NCBI GenBank assembly: GCA_963822765.1
Contig: CAWGJL010000032.1
Coordinates: 1 to 64,000, forward strand
DNA: 64,000 nucleotides
Direction: 5' to 3'
Source of the DNA: Palsa-504 sp963822765
Lineage (GTDB): Bacteria; Actinomycetota; Actinomycetes; Streptosporangiales; Streptosporangiaceae
The position numbers and the translations under genes were made by a program. Positions 45,991 to 55,342 of this stretch are shown one piece after another. Each line of letters starts with the position of its first letter. The stretch's first letter is position 1. Below the pieces are notes generated by a model. It was not told the DNA's origin. It was given only the letters and a program-made list of their open reading frames with translations, and made no database searches.

Positions 45991-47137
45991 TCATCTGCGT
46001 GCCCGCTGGGCGCGGCGGTAGACAAACGTGTTGACCATCACCGCGAGGAACAGCACGATGCCCAGGAAGGCGAAGTCCCACGAGCTGTCCCAGCCCGCGT
46101 AGATCACCCCCTGGAAGGCCATGCCGATGATGCAGGCGCCCAGGGCGGCGCCCACGGCGGATCCGTACCCGCCGGTGAGCAGGCACCCGCCGACCACCGC
46201 GGCGATGATGTAGTAGAACTCGTACCCCACGCCCTGTTCGGACACCGCGGAGTTGGCCTGGGTGAAGGAGATGATCCCGACCAGGCCCGCGGCCAGCGAG
46301 GTGGACAGGAACAGCATGGATCTTGGTCCGGCCCACCGGGACGCCGGTATTGCGGGCCGCGTTCGCGTCACCGCCGACCGCGAAGATCCAGTTCCCGAAT
46401 GTCGTCCGGCCCAGGATCCAGGCACCGAGTACGGTCACCACGATGAACCACAGCACCGCGGTCTGGTATCCGCTGGGCAGCGAAGCGCTGCTGCCGAACG
46501 AGCTGCCGAACATGTCCTTGGCCGAGGCCAGCCCGGGAACGAGGTCCCGGCCAGCGCGACCTGGCTGCTTCCGTGGTTGACCAGCAGCACCCCGCCGATG
46601 CTGACGCCGCGCAGCACGAAGAACGTCGCGAGCGTGACGATGAAGCTGGGCAGCCTCGACTTCACCACCACGAACCCGTTCAGCAGGCCGATCAGCGCGG
46701 CGAAGACCAGCGTGCCCGCGATGGCCAGCCAGGCGTTCCAGTGCAGGTGCCCGACCAGCAGGGCCATCACGATCGCGGTGGCCCCGGTCATCACCCCGGC
46801 CGACAGGTCGAACTCGCCGCCGATCATCAGCAGGCCGACCGGCACGGCCATGATCCCGTAGAAGGCCGCCTGCTGGCTCCAGGCGGCCAGACCGGTCTGG
46901 GTGAACCACAAGTGGTTCGGCGTGGAGTCGAAGCCTCCGAAGATCAAGAAGATGGCGATGACGCCCATCAGCGCGCCGAGATCCGGCCGCTGCAGGAGCC
47001 TGGTCAGCCAGGCCGACCCGGACGAGCCGCTCGTCCTTCGGGCCCGGGCCCGGGGCCGCGCCGCCGGCCCCCGTCCCGCCGGCGACGGCCACCGCCGTGC
47101 CGTCGGTGCCGCCAGAGTCCTGAGGTGTGACTTCCAT
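45991..47137 (-). pseudogene. Sugar ABC transporter permease (RbsC-like), frameshifts
   Basis: AGGAAACAGG precedes the ATG at 47137. Pieces in order: MEVTPQDSGGTDGTAVAV; then, shifted near 46970, MGVIAIFLIFGGFDSTPNHL and IGGEFDLSAGVMTGATAIVM; shifted near 46550, ASLPSGYQTAVLWFIVVTVL; and, shifted near 46325, SLAAGLVGIISFTQANSAVS through LGIVLFLAVMVNTFVYRRAQ. The EFDLS-x-G motif and helix pattern are those of CUT2 permeases. The frame breaks may be sequence error. It lies between its binding protein and ATPase genes. Confidence 0.8.
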
Positions 47138-47233
47138 GACCTGTTTCCTCGCTCGGCGGGTGTCCAAGGAACTCCCGGAGCCGCACAGGCTGCGCGCGGC
47201 TCCGGGTCCGGCTAGCTACCGATAGCTAGATTG

Positions 47234-48304
47234 TCAGTCCTGTCCGGCGTTGATGGCCGCCTCGACGGTGGAGACGTTGGATTTGTTCACGATCAGCGGC
47301 CCGGTGTCCAGGACCTGGCCCGGCGAGACCGAGTTGCCGTGCGCCTTCAGGTACAGGTAGAGGGTCACGATCGGCATGTACCCCTGGAGGTACTGCTGCT
47401 GGTCGATGGCGAAGTCCAGGGAGCCGTTCTGCAGGTCGGTCACGACCGTGCTGTTCAGGTCGAACGTGGCGACCTTGGCCTTGGCGCCCGAGCCCAGGGC
47501 CGTGATCAGAGCTCCGGCGATGGCGTTGTTGAGCGTCATAACCGCGTTGATCTGCGGGTGTGCCTGCAGGTAGGCGACGATCTGCTGGTCGGCCTGCTGC
47601 GGGTTGCTGGCCGCGTTGGGCGTGGACAAGATCAGCTCGGTGCACCCTGGCCCGCTCTTGGGGGCGGAGCCGGTGGAGCATGTCGACCCGACGCCGAGCG
47701 CCTGGGCGATGCCGTTGCACCGGTCCAGGAGGTTCTGGCCCGACTGGTGGATGACGCACAGGACGTTGGTCTCGCCCTCGCTCTTGAACTGGGCCCCGGC
47801 CTGCTGCCCGGCCACCTGCTCGGGCTGCCCCACGCAGGTGATCGCCTTGGTGGCGGCCAGGTCGGCCGGATCGCAGCCGGCGTTCAGCATGACCACCGGG
47901 ATGCCCGCCGCTTCGGCCTTGGCGATCGTCGCGTTCATCAGGGCGGGGTCGTGGTCGGAGACGGCGATCCCGTTGACGTGGGCGTTGATCGCGTCCTGGA
48001 TCTGGGCGTTCTCCGCATTGTCGTCCGGCTCGGCCTGGCCCTGCTGTTGCGACCCGTAGACCTCGCTCAGCTTGCAGCCGAGCGCGGACGCCGCGTCCTT
48101 GGCACCCTTGTAGACCACGCTCCAGAAGCTGCCGTTGTCGCCGTGGGTGATAACCGCGAACGTGTACCCGCAGCTACCGGACGCGCTCGTATTCGTGGTC
48201 CCCGAGCCTGAGCTCGTGCTGCGAGTACTGCTCGAGGAGCACGCGGTAATCAGCAGCAGCGGCACCCCGAGCAGCGCCACCAGCGCTTTTTTACTCAACT
48301 GCAT
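47234..48304 (-). CDS. Sugar ABC transporter substrate-binding lipoprotein (RbsB-like)
   Basis: The 356-residue protein begins with a lipoprotein signal (ALVALLGVPLLLITACSSSS, Cys22) and a Ser/Thr-rich linker, then a periplasmic-binding-protein type I fold: YTFAVITHGDNGSFWSVVYK, NAHVNGIAVSDHDPALMNAT, INAVMTLNNAIAGALI and GSLDFAIDQQQYLQGYMPIV. AAGGAGAGGG precedes the ATG. It heads the importer operon and is divergent from the second GntR, its likely regulator. The ligand is probably a sugar or cyclitol. Confidence 0.9.
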   Translation of the reverse strand: MQLSKKALVALLGVPLLLITACSSSSTRSTSSGSGTTNTSASGSCGYTFAVITHGDNGSFWSVVYKGAKDAASALGCKLSEVYGSQQQGQAEPDDNAENAQIQDAINAHVNGIAVSDHDPALMNATIAKAEAAGIPVVMLNAGCDPADLAATKAITCVGQPEQVAGQQAGAQFKSEGETNVLCVIHQSGQNLLDRCNGIAQALGVGSTCSTGSAPKSGPGCTELILSTPNAASNPQQADQQIVAYLQAHPQINAVMTLNNAIAGALITALGSGAKAKVATFDLNSTVVTDLQNGSLDFAIDQQQYLQGYMPIVTLYLYLKAHGNSVSPGQVLDTGPLIVNKSNVSTVEAAINAGQD

Positions 48305-48528
48305 GTTCCCTCTCCTTGCCAGAGGCGGGCGCTGGTCAAGGGGGGGCGGGGCTCCGTTAACCACGGGGTACGAACTCGTTAAACTCCCGCAATTCCGGGG
48401 GCGTCCGCCTCGAACCTTGCCGCATTAGTGCCCGAAAACTAACCTGCCATCAATGTCATATCAATAGTATGTAAGGAGGTCAGGACAATATACACTTAAC
48501 CGAGACCCACCCGATGCTGGGAGGCGCC
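48305..48528. promoter_or_regulatory. Divergent promoter region between importer and GntR-2
   Basis: This 224-bp region is AT-richer around 48430-48500. On the minus strand TACATACTATTGATATGACATTG-like sequence (about 48444-48471) resembles CTATTGATATTACATACT found upstream of iolG at 55187. The shared ATTGATAT and ACATACT pieces are candidate GntR-2 operator parts. GGGAGG lies 4 nt before the preferred GntR start at 48529. Confidence 0.4.
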
Positions 48529-49263
48529 ATGACCGAGCGGCCGCTCGACCGCAACAGCCCCATCCCGCTGTACTTCCAGATCGCCGAGAACCTCAAGCGA
48601 GCCGTCGAGGAGGGGGCGCTCAAGCCCGGCGACCGCCTGGACAACGAACTGGACCTGGCCGAACGTCTCGGCGTCAGCCGCCCCACCGTCCGGCAGGCGG
48701 TGCAGCGCCTGGTCGAGCAGGGCCTGGTGACCCGCCGCCGCGGCCTCGGCACGGTCGTGATCGCGCCGCGCATCCTCCGGTCGGTGGCCCTGACCAGCCT
48801 CCACGACGACCTGCTGGCTAACCACCGGCATCCGGCCACGACCGTCCTGGCCGCCCGCGAGATCCAGGCCGACGACGAGCTCGCCTCGGTCCTGGCGCTG
48901 GCCGCCGGCGCCGCGGTGCTCTCCGTGGAGCGGCTGCGGCTGGCCGACGGGACCCCGCTCGCGATCATGCACAACTACCTGCCCGCCGGGCTGCTCAAGG
49001 GCCGCCCGGAAGACGTGCTGGAGAAGACCGGCCTGTACGAGCAGCTGCGCAGCCAGGGCGTGGAACTGCACGCGGGGGAGCAGGTGATCGGCGCCCGGCA
49101 CGCCACCGCGCACGAGGCCAAACTGCTGCAGGCGCCCCGGACCGCCACTGTCCTGACCATGGCCAGGACGACGTTCGACGCCGCGGGACGGCCGGTGGAA
49201 CACGGTAGTCACGCCTACCTCGCCGACCGGTACTCCTTCAAGATGACCCTGATCGCCCATTAA
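48529..49263 (+). CDS. GntR-family regulator, HutC/UTRA subclass (second copy)
   Basis: The 244-residue protein has a winged helix (LDLAERLGVSRPTVRQAVQR, then GLVTRRRGLGTVV) and a UTRA domain (VERLRLADGTPLAIMHNYLP). I chose the ATG at 48529, four bases after GGGAGG, rather than 48514. It is divergent from the RbsB-like importer and convergent with the iolD end of the inositol operon, so it probably represses one or both. It is paralogous to the GntR at 22884. Confidence 0.92.
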   Translation: MTERPLDRNSPIPLYFQIAENLKRAVEEGALKPGDRLDNELDLAERLGVSRPTVRQAVQRLVEQGLVTRRRGLGTVVIAPRILRSVALTSLHDDLLANHRHPATTVLAAREIQADDELASVLALAAGAAVLSVERLRLADGTPLAIMHNYLPAGLLKGRPEDVLEKTGLYEQLRSQGVELHAGEQVIGARHATAHEAKLLQAPRTATVLTMARTTFDAAGRPVEHGSHAYLADRYSFKMTLIAH

Positions 49264-49302
49264 AACCTTTTTATGCCGAACGGGCCATGCTGCGTGCGCC
49301 CC

Positions 49303-51177
49303 TTACAGGTAAGGCCGCTCGCGCTTCTTGGCCTTCTCGTAGCCGGCCCGCGCGTCCCGGGTGCTGGCCAGCTCGGACACCTCGGCCACCGGCACGTCCC
49401 ACCACGCGTCGCTGGACGGCGCGCCGACCAGCGGGTCGGTCTCGATGTACACCAGCGTGGTCCGGTCCGCGGCCCGCGCCTTGACCAGCGCCCGGCGGAA
49501 CTCCTCGATGGTCCGCGTCCGCAGCACGTACACGCCCAGGCTGGCCGCGTTGGCGGCCAGGTCGACGGGCAGGAACCCGCCGTCCAGCCGCCCGTCGGGA
49601 CCGCGGTACCGGTAGCTGGTGCCGAACCGCTGCGAGCCGACCGACTCCGACAGGTTCCCGATCGAGGCGAACCCGTGGTTGTCCACGCAGACCACCACCA
49701 GCTTGACCCCCTCCTGCACGGCGGTGACCAGCTCGGCGGACATCATCAGGTACGAGCCGTCGCCGACCATGACGAACACCTCGCGGTCCGGAGCCGCCAG
49801 CTTGGCCCCGAGCCCGCCCGCGATCTCGTACCCCATGCACGAGTAGCCGTACTCGACGTGGTAGCCGCCCGGGTCGCGGGTGCGCCACAGCTTGTGCAGG
49901 TCCCCGGGCATCGATCCGGCCGCGCACAGCACGACGTCCCGCTCCCCGCAGACCTCGTTGACCACCCCGATGACCTCGGCCTGCGCGGGCCGCGGCTGGT
50001 GCCGCGTGGTGTAGGCGGCCTCCACCGTGGCCTGCCACCGGGCCGCCAGCTCCGCGGCCCGGGTCCGGTAGGCGGGCTCGGCTTTCCATCCGGCCAGGGC
50101 CATGGCCAGGGCGTCCAGCGCGGCCCGGGCGTCGGCCACCACGGCCACCCCGGACTGCTTGGCCGCGTCGAACGACGCCACGTTGACGTTGACGAACCGC
50201 ACTCCCGGCTCGGCGAACGCGGTGCGGGAGGCGGTGGTGAAGTCGCTCCACCGGGTGCCGATGCCGATCACCACGTCGGCCCGGGCGGCCAGCTCGTTGG
50301 CCGCGGTGGTCCCGGTGGCGCCGATCGCGCCCGCGCACAGCGGGTCATCGGAGCGCATCGTGCCCTTGCCGGCCTGGGTCTGGCCGACCGGGATGCCGAA
50401 GGTCTCGGCGAACTCGTGCAGCGCGTGGGTGGCCTCGGAGTACAGGACCCCGCCGCCGGCCACGATGAGCGGCCGCTTCGCGGACCGGATCAGCTCCGCG
50501 GCGCGGGCCACCGCCGCCGGGTCCGGCGGCGTGCGGGGGATGTGCCAGACCCGCTCGCGGAACAGCTCAGCGGGCCAGTCGTACGCCTCCGCCTGCACGT
50601 CCTGCGGCAGCGCCAGCGTCACCGCCCCGGTCTCGGCCGGGTCGGTCAGCACCCGCATGGCGGCCAGCAGGGCCGACGGCAGCTGCTCCGGCCGCCAGAT
50701 GCGGTCGAAGAACCGGGACACCGGCCGGAACGCGTCGTTGACGCTGATGTCCTGGCCGGACGGGTCCTCGAGCTGCTGCAGCACCGGGTCGGCCACCCGG
50801 GTGGCGAAGACGTCGCCCGGCAGCAGCAGCACCGGCAGCCGGTTGATGGTGGCCAGCGCCGCCCCGGTGACCATGTTCGTCGCACCCGGCCCGATCGAGG
50901 ACGTGCAGGCCAGCGTCGACATCCGGTTCCGCGTCCGGGCGAACGCCACGGCGGCGTGCACCATGGCCTGCTCGTTGCGGCCCTGCAGGTACTTCAGCCC
51001 GCCGTCCTGACCCAGCTCGGCCTCGAGTAGCCCCTGCCCGAGACCGGCCACGTTGCCGTGCCCGAAGATGCCGAAGCACCCCTCGATGAGCCGGTGCTCG
51101 GTGCCGTCGCGCTCACTGCGCTGCGCGGCCAGGAAGCGCACGATGGCCTGCCCGACCGTGAGCCGGACCGTCGTCAC
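49303..51177 (-). CDS. iolD: 3D-(3,5/4)-trihydroxycyclohexane-1,2-dione acylhydrolase
   Basis: This ThDP enzyme opens the cyclitol ring of the inositol pathway product to 5-deoxy-glucuronate. The 624-residue protein (GTG at 51177, GTGA overlap with iolB) contains the ThDP-binding motif GDGSYLMMSAELVTAVQEG ending with the conserved Asn in VCVDNHGFASIG, and N-terminal LTVGQAIVRFLAAQ and GIFGHGNVAGLGQGL typical of IolD. It is the last gene of the iolG-iolC-aldolase-iolB-iolD operon. The frame extends upstream to 51270, but those residues overlap iolB and are not family-like. Confidence 0.95.
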   Translation of the reverse strand: MTTVRLTVGQAIVRFLAAQRSERDGTEHRLIEGCFGIFGHGNVAGLGQGLLEAELGQDGGLKYLQGRNEQAMVHAAVAFARTRNRMSTLACTSSIGPGATNMVTGAALATINRLPVLLLPGDVFATRVADPVLQQLEDPSGQDISVNDAFRPVSRFFDRIWRPEQLPSALLAAMRVLTDPAETGAVTLALPQDVQAEAYDWPAELFRERVWHIPRTPPDPAAVARAAELIRSAKRPLIVAGGGVLYSEATHALHEFAETFGIPVGQTQAGKGTMRSDDPLCAGAIGATGTTAANELAARADVVIGIGTRWSDFTTASRTAFAEPGVRFVNVNVASFDAAKQSGVAVVADARAALDALAMALAGWKAEPAYRTRAAELAARWQATVEAAYTTRHQPRPAQAEVIGVVNEVCGERDVVLCAAGSMPGDLHKLWRTRDPGGYHVEYGYSCMGYEIAGGLGAKLAAPDREVFVMVGDGSYLMMSAELVTAVQEGVKLVVVCVDNHGFASIGNLSESVGSQRFGTSYRYRGPDGRLDGGFLPVDLAANAASLGVYVLRTRTIEEFRRALVKARAADRTTLVYIETDPLVGAPSSDAWWDVPVAEVSELASTRDARAGYEKAKKRERPYL

Positions 51178-52055
51178 GCCGTGCTCCACGTGGTCACCCG
51201 GGGGTCGACCGGCTGGTCTTTCCACTGCTCGCGTACCCAGGAGTGCGCCGGATCGTCGCAGATCAGCCACTGCCGCTTGCCGGGTCCGGCCATCACGTTC
51301 AGGTAGTACAGGTCGTAGCCGGGCACCGCCATCGACGGCCCGTGCCAGCCGTGCGGGACGATCACCACGTCCCCGCTGCGCACCTCGGCCAGCACGTCGG
51401 CCGGGCGGTCCGGCGTGCCGTACACCCGCTGGTAGGCCAGGCCCGGGCCGGACGGCCCGTCCGCCACCTCGAAGTAGTAGATCTCCTCAAGCACCGACTC
51501 GCCGGGCCGGTCGGTGTCGTGCTTGTGCGGCGGGAACGACGACCAGTTCCCGGCCGGGGTGAACACCTCGCACGCGATCAGCCGGTCGGCCTCAAGCACG
51601 TCCGGGGTGCCGAAGTTGCTGACCCGCCGCGAGCAGGCCCCGGCCCCGCGCGTCTCGACCCGGACCTCGTCCGCCTTGACGTGCCGGAACGGGAGTCCCT
51701 CCGCGTCGGACCGGGCCATGGCCAGCGCGAACCGGCCGCCGCCGGTGCTGATCCGGTAGGCGGTATCCCGGGGCACGTACGCGCAGTCGGTGACGGCGGC
51801 GAACACGCCGGCCCGTCCGGCCAGGTCCGCGCCGCCCGCGTCGGTGTCCACGCCGCACGAGCCGGCCAGCGGCAGCACGACCATCTCGTTCCCGCCGGTG
51901 TCGCCCAGCTCGGCCTCGCCCGGGGCCAGGTCAAGCACGCGCAGGCCGCTGTACCCCCACCGCGCCACCTCGGGCGTGATGCGCACGATATCCCGCCCGT
52001 CGCCCGTGCTCCCGGCAGGCAAATGCCAGTTCAAGGTCTCATCGTTCAAACTCAT
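51174..52055 (-). CDS. iolB: 5-deoxy-glucuronate isomerase
   Basis: IolB converts 5-deoxy-D-glucuronate to 2-deoxy-5-keto-gluconate. The 293-residue bicupin shows metal ligands in WSSFPPHKHDTDRPGESVLE and EIYYFEVADG, and VPHGWHGPSMAVPGYDLYYL near the C-terminus, as in IolB. It overlaps iolD by GTGA. The gene is intact. Between it and the upstream aldolase gene lies a transposase remnant, which breaks the otherwise continuous coupling of the operon. Confidence 0.95.
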   Translation of the reverse strand: MSLNDETLNWHLPAGSTGDGRDIVRITPEVARWGYSGLRVLDLAPGEAELGDTGGNEMVVLPLAGSCGVDTDAGGADLAGRAGVFAAVTDCAYVPRDTAYRISTGGGRFALAMARSDAEGLPFRHVKADEVRVETRGAGACSRRVSNFGTPDVLEADRLIACEVFTPAGNWSSFPPHKHDTDRPGESVLEEIYYFEVADGPSGPGLAYQRVYGTPDRPADVLAEVRSGDVVIVPHGWHGPSMAVPGYDLYYLNVMAGPGKRQWLICDDPAHSWVREQWKDQPVDPRVTTWSTA

Positions 52056-52136
52056 AAGAGTCGCGGCGCGAAGACCTCCGCCTTACTTACGGAGGAAACG
52101 CCGCTTCACCTCCGGAAATGTGGGCGATAGTCGATA

Positions 52137-52298
52137 GTGCGCTTCGTGCTTCGTGGCACCGCCTGCGGATACGCCTGCCACGCCGACGTGAACGCGGCGA
52201 TCAACATCGCGGCGGGGCACGCCGTGACCGCGCGGGGAGGCTTCCGGGCTGCCGGGCCTGAGAACCGCGAACCTCAACTGCTTGCCTCCCTAATGTAA
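52137..52298 (+). mobile_element. TnpB (IS200/IS605-IS607-type) C-terminal remnant
   Basis: The plus strand encodes GTACGYACHADVNAAINIAA, the second half of the TnpB zinc ribbon with the conserved DVNAAxNI segment, then GHAVTARGG and a stop at 52296. The first CxxC of the ribbon and the whole RuvC domain are missing. The downstream TGGAATCCCCCGCCTT resembles right-end sequences of such elements. It sits between iolB and the aldolase gene, opposite in strand, as the scar of an old insertion. Confidence 0.75.
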
Positions 52299-52327
52299 GC
52301 AGCTGGAATCCCCCGCCTTCTGGATCG

Positions 52328-53223
52328 TCATGGCGGAACGGTAACATCGTGGACCAGCGCGCACGCGGCGTCCACCGCCGAAGCCACGTCGCCGTCGTGC
52401 GGGTAGAGCAGGGCCCGGCCGATCACGAAGCCGCGCACCCCGGGGAGCGCCAGCGCCGCCTTCCAGCGCGCGTAGGCCTCCTGCGGCGGGCCGACCGGAT
52501 CCCCGCCGAGCAGCAGCGTCGGCAGCGTGGTGGCCGCCATGACCTCCTCCATCCCGTCGATCACCGGCAGCTTGAGCCAGCTGTAGCTGCTCGTCGCGCC
52601 CAGCCCGGATACGATCGCCACCGACCTGATCGACCGCCGCCGCGGATAGGTCGTTGACCACCCGCCCGTCGGCGCGATGGCACATGAACGGCTCGAGCAG
52701 CGCCACCAGCCCCCGCGAGCCGAGCTCGGTGACGGCCCGCCCGGCCGCTTCGAGCGTGGTCACCGTGCCGGGGTCGCCCGGGTCGATCCGGGTCAGCATC
52801 TTCCCGCCGTCCAGCCCCATGGCCGCGATGGTGGCCGGGTCGTAGGCGGTGAACCGGTCGTCGAGCTCGAAGCTGGCTCCCTGCAGCCCGCCGCGGTTCA
52901 TCGAGCCGAAGACCACCTTGTCCTCGAGCGCGCCGAGCAGCAGCAGGTCCTCCACGATGTCCGCGGTGGCCAGCAGCCCGTCCACGCCGGGCCTGCTCAG
53001 CGCGATCAGCAGGCGGCGCAGCAGGTCGTAACGGTCGGCCATCGCGTTGCCCACCCCGCGAACCCCCAGCGAGCCGCGGGCCGGATGATCCGCGGCGACG
53101 ATCATCAGCCGCCCGTCGGCGCCCAGCAGGGGCCGGCACCTGCCGCTCGGCGGCCCGCGCCGCGATCAGCTCCGGGCCTGCCGTGGCCCGCAGCTCTCGC
53201 AACTCCTCGGAAGTCAGGCTCAA
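52328..53223 (-). pseudogene. Cgl0159-type aldolase, copy 2 (iol operon), two frameshifts
   Basis: The family blocks are all present but in three frames: N-terminal LTSEELRELRATAGPELIAA (TTG start at 53223, TTGA overlap with iolC), then MIVAADHPARGSLGVRGVGN, GSMNRGGLQGASFELDDRFT and GGKMLTRIDPGDPGTVTTLE after a shift near 53135, then LKLPVIDGMEEVMAATTLPT after a shift near 52630. It probably cleaves the phosphorylated deoxy-keto-gluconate made by IolC. Breaks may be errors; copy 1 at 39845 is intact and could compensate. Confidence 0.8.
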
Positions 53224-54164
53224 GCATGCTGGCCCCGCATGAAGTCCTCGACCTCGGCGGTCGTCGGCATCGCCGAGGAGCACTCCAGCCGGGTGGTGAC
53301 GATCGCCCCGGCCGCGTTGGCGAAGCTTATGACTCGCTCCAGCGGCCACCCGGCCAGCAGCCCGTGGCACAGCGCGCCGCCGAATCCGTCGCCGGCCCCG
53401 ATCCCGTTGACCACCTCGACCTGGATCGGCGGGATCTCGACCTCCTCGTTCTTGGTCCGCGCGTAGACCCCATCCGGTCCCCGCTTGACCACCGCGAGCT
53501 CCACGCCCGCCGCCAGCAGCGCCTCGGCCGCGGCCCGCGCGTCCCGCGTGCCGACCGCGGTGTCCACCTCGTCCAGGTTGCCCACGGCCACGGTGACGTG
53601 GGGGAGCGCGGCCTGGATCTGCTCGCGTGCCTCCTCCCGCGAGGCCCAGAACATCGGCCGGTAGTCCAGGTCGAGCACGGTCAGCGGGGCCCGGCCGCGA
53701 GCCTGCCAGGCCACGTGATGCGCGGCGCGGCTCGGCTCGGCGCACAGCCCGGTCACGGTGGCCCAGAACAGCCGCGCCGCCTGGATCTCGGCCGCCGGGA
53801 TCTCGTCCGGCTTGATCTCCAGGTCGGGTGCCTTGGGGTAGCGGTAGAACCAGATCGGGAAGTCATCGGGCGGGAAGATCTCGCAGAACGTCACCGGGGT
53901 GGGCAGCTCCGGCACGGCCGTGACGAACGCGTCGTCCACGCCGAACTCGCCCAGGGCCCGGTGCACGAAGCGGCCGAACGGATCCGCGCCGGTCCGGGTG
54001 ATGACCGCGGACTTCTCGCCGTGCCGGGCCGCGGCCACCGCGACGTTCGTCGCGCTGCCGCCCAGGAACTTCCCGAACGTCTCGACGTCCTCCAGCCCGA
54101 CCCCGGTCTGCAGCGGGTAGATGTCCACCCCGACCCGGCCCATGGTGAGCACGTCGTAGCTCAC
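53220..54164 (-). CDS. iolC: 5-dehydro-2-deoxygluconokinase
   Basis: This PfkB-family kinase phosphorylates 2-deoxy-5-keto-gluconate in inositol breakdown. The 314-residue protein begins VSYDVLTMGRVGVDIYPLQT (GTG at 54164, GTGA overlap with iolG) and contains FLGGSATNVAVAAARHG and the PfkB anion-hole/catalytic Asp motif VVNGIGAGDGFGGALCHGLL. The IolC-specific GRVGVDxYP start distinguishes it from ribokinases. It is intact and is followed by the coupled aldolase gene. Confidence 0.95.
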   Translation of the reverse strand: MSYDVLTMGRVGVDIYPLQTGVGLEDVETFGKFLGGSATNVAVAAARHGEKSAVITRTGADPFGRFVHRALGEFGVDDAFVTAVPELPTPVTFCEIFPPDDFPIWFYRYPKAPDLEIKPDEIPAAEIQAARLFWATVTGLCAEPSRAAHHVAWQARGRAPLTVLDLDYRPMFWASREEAREQIQAALPHVTVAVGNLDEVDTAVGTRDARAAAEALLAAGVELAVVKRGPDGVYARTKNEEVEIPPIQVEVVNGIGAGDGFGGALCHGLLAGWPLERVISFANAAGAIVTTRLECSSAMPTTAEVEDFMRGQHA

Positions 54165-55162
54165 CGGCGGACCTCGGCCACCAGAACCGGCTGCTGGCGG
54201 TGCCGCGACAGCTCGCACGCCTCGGCCACGTAGAACGCCTCCAGGGCGTCCTCCACGGTGCACGGGCTGGCCGCGTCCCCGGCCGCGACCTCGACGAACG
54301 CGGCGAGCTCGGCTGCGTACGCGTCCCCGAACCGCCCCGTGAAGTGGCGATAGGCCGGGCCGGCCGGGAAGCTCTGGCCTGGCTCGGCCGAGCGCAGCGG
54401 CATCCGGTCGTCCAGCCCGGCGCAGACGCTGCCCGCGGAGCCCAGTAGCTCGAGCCGCACGTCGTGTCCCGCGTCGTTGTACCGGCCGCAGGACACTACG
54501 GCCAGGGTGCCGTCGTCCAGGGTCAGCGCGGCGCTGGCCGTGTCGACGTCCCCGGCGGCCCGGAAGAACTCCTCGCCCCGGTTCGCGCCCGTCGCGTACA
54601 CCCGCGCAACCTCGTGGCCGGACACCCAGCGGATCGCGTCGAAGTCATGCACCGCGCAGTCGCGGAAGATCCCGCCCGATCCCCGGATGTACCCGGACGA
54701 CGGCGGCGCCGCGTCGAACGTCGTCGACCTGATCGTGTGCAGCCAGCCGAGCGACCCCGACCGCGCCGCCTCGCGGGCCGCCCGGAACCCGGGATCGAAC
54801 CGCCGCTGGAACCCGATCTGCACCGCCGTCGCGCTCCCGCTGGTCGACTTGATCACGTCCAGCGTGCCTTCCACGTCCGGCGCGACCGGCTTCTCGCAGA
54901 ACACCGGCACCCCGGCCTGCACGCCCCGCTTGATCAGCTCCGGATGCGACCCGGTCGGTGCCGCGATGACCAGCCCGTCGACGCCCGCCTCGAGCAGTTC
55001 CGTCACCGACCCGGCGGTCCGCGCCCCGAACTCCCCGGCTACCTGCCGCGCCCGGTCCAGGTCCGCGTCCGTGATGATGAGCGTGTCAACCCCCGGCAGT
55101 CCGCGCAGCGTGCTGGCATGAAACACGCCGATCCGCCCCACTCCGATGAGCCCGATACGCAT
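54161..55162 (-). CDS. iolG: Inositol 2-dehydrogenase (Gfo/Idh/MocA family)
   Basis: The 333-residue NAD-dependent enzyme oxidises myo-inositol to 2-keto-myo-inositol. It has the Rossmann motif GLIGVGRIGVFHASTLRG, the EKP motif (VPVFCEKPVAP), QIGFQRRFDPGF and FRDCAVHDFDAIRWVSG with the catalytic Asp/His. It is the first gene of the iol operon, with module copy C about 50 bp upstream and CTATTGATATTACATACT between. Assignment as IolG rests on family plus operon context with iolC, iolB and iolD. Confidence 0.92.
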   Translation of the reverse strand: MRIGLIGVGRIGVFHASTLRGLPGVDTLIITDADLDRARQVAGEFGARTAGSVTELLEAGVDGLVIAAPTGSHPELIKRGVQAGVPVFCEKPVAPDVEGTLDVIKSTSGSATAVQIGFQRRFDPGFRAAREAARSGSLGWLHTIRSTTFDAAPPSSGYIRGSGGIFRDCAVHDFDAIRWVSGHEVARVYATGANRGEEFFRAAGDVDTASAALTLDDGTLAVVSCGRYNDAGHDVRLELLGSAGSVCAGLDDRMPLRSAEPGQSFPAGPAYRHFTGRFGDAYAAELAAFVEVAAGDAASPCTVEDALEAFYVAEACELSRHRQQPVLVAEVRR

Positions 55163-55211
55163 GAAGTTCCCATGTCAAGCCGATGTCCTATTGATATTAC
55201 ATACTCTAAAT

Positions 55212-55270
55212 CGAATGAACCCCGGGTCTCACCACGCTCTAGCGCAGTGAACCCGGGGTTTCACTCCGTT
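55212..55270 (+). promoter_or_regulatory. 59-bp twin-palindrome module, copy C
   Basis: Box 1 TGAACCCCGGGTCTCA (55216-55231) and box 2 TGAACCCGGGGTTTCA (55248-55263) are again 32 bp apart. The module lies between iolG and gltX and ends 72 bp before the gltX ATG, almost the same distance as copy A from its gene. A TACGCT hexamer at 55294-55299 could be the -10. Confidence 0.75.
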
Positions 55271-55342
55271 CTCGGCACCGCCGAAGGTGGCGGTACGCTG
55301 CTTGCGGCCTTGATAAGCGCATCGTCCAGGAGCCGCAAGCTC

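Noticed and set aside
49273..51030. 585-codon plus-strand frame opposite iolD
   Set aside because: Antisense shadow of a confidently assigned gene.
52677..54233. 518-codon plus-strand frame opposite iolC and aldolase
   Set aside because: Antisense shadow with no start context.
54464..55342. N-terminal extension of GluRS by 293 codons
   Set aside because: The extension is antisense to iolG and includes module C; the synthetase domain starts after 55343, where AGGAG and ATG are present.
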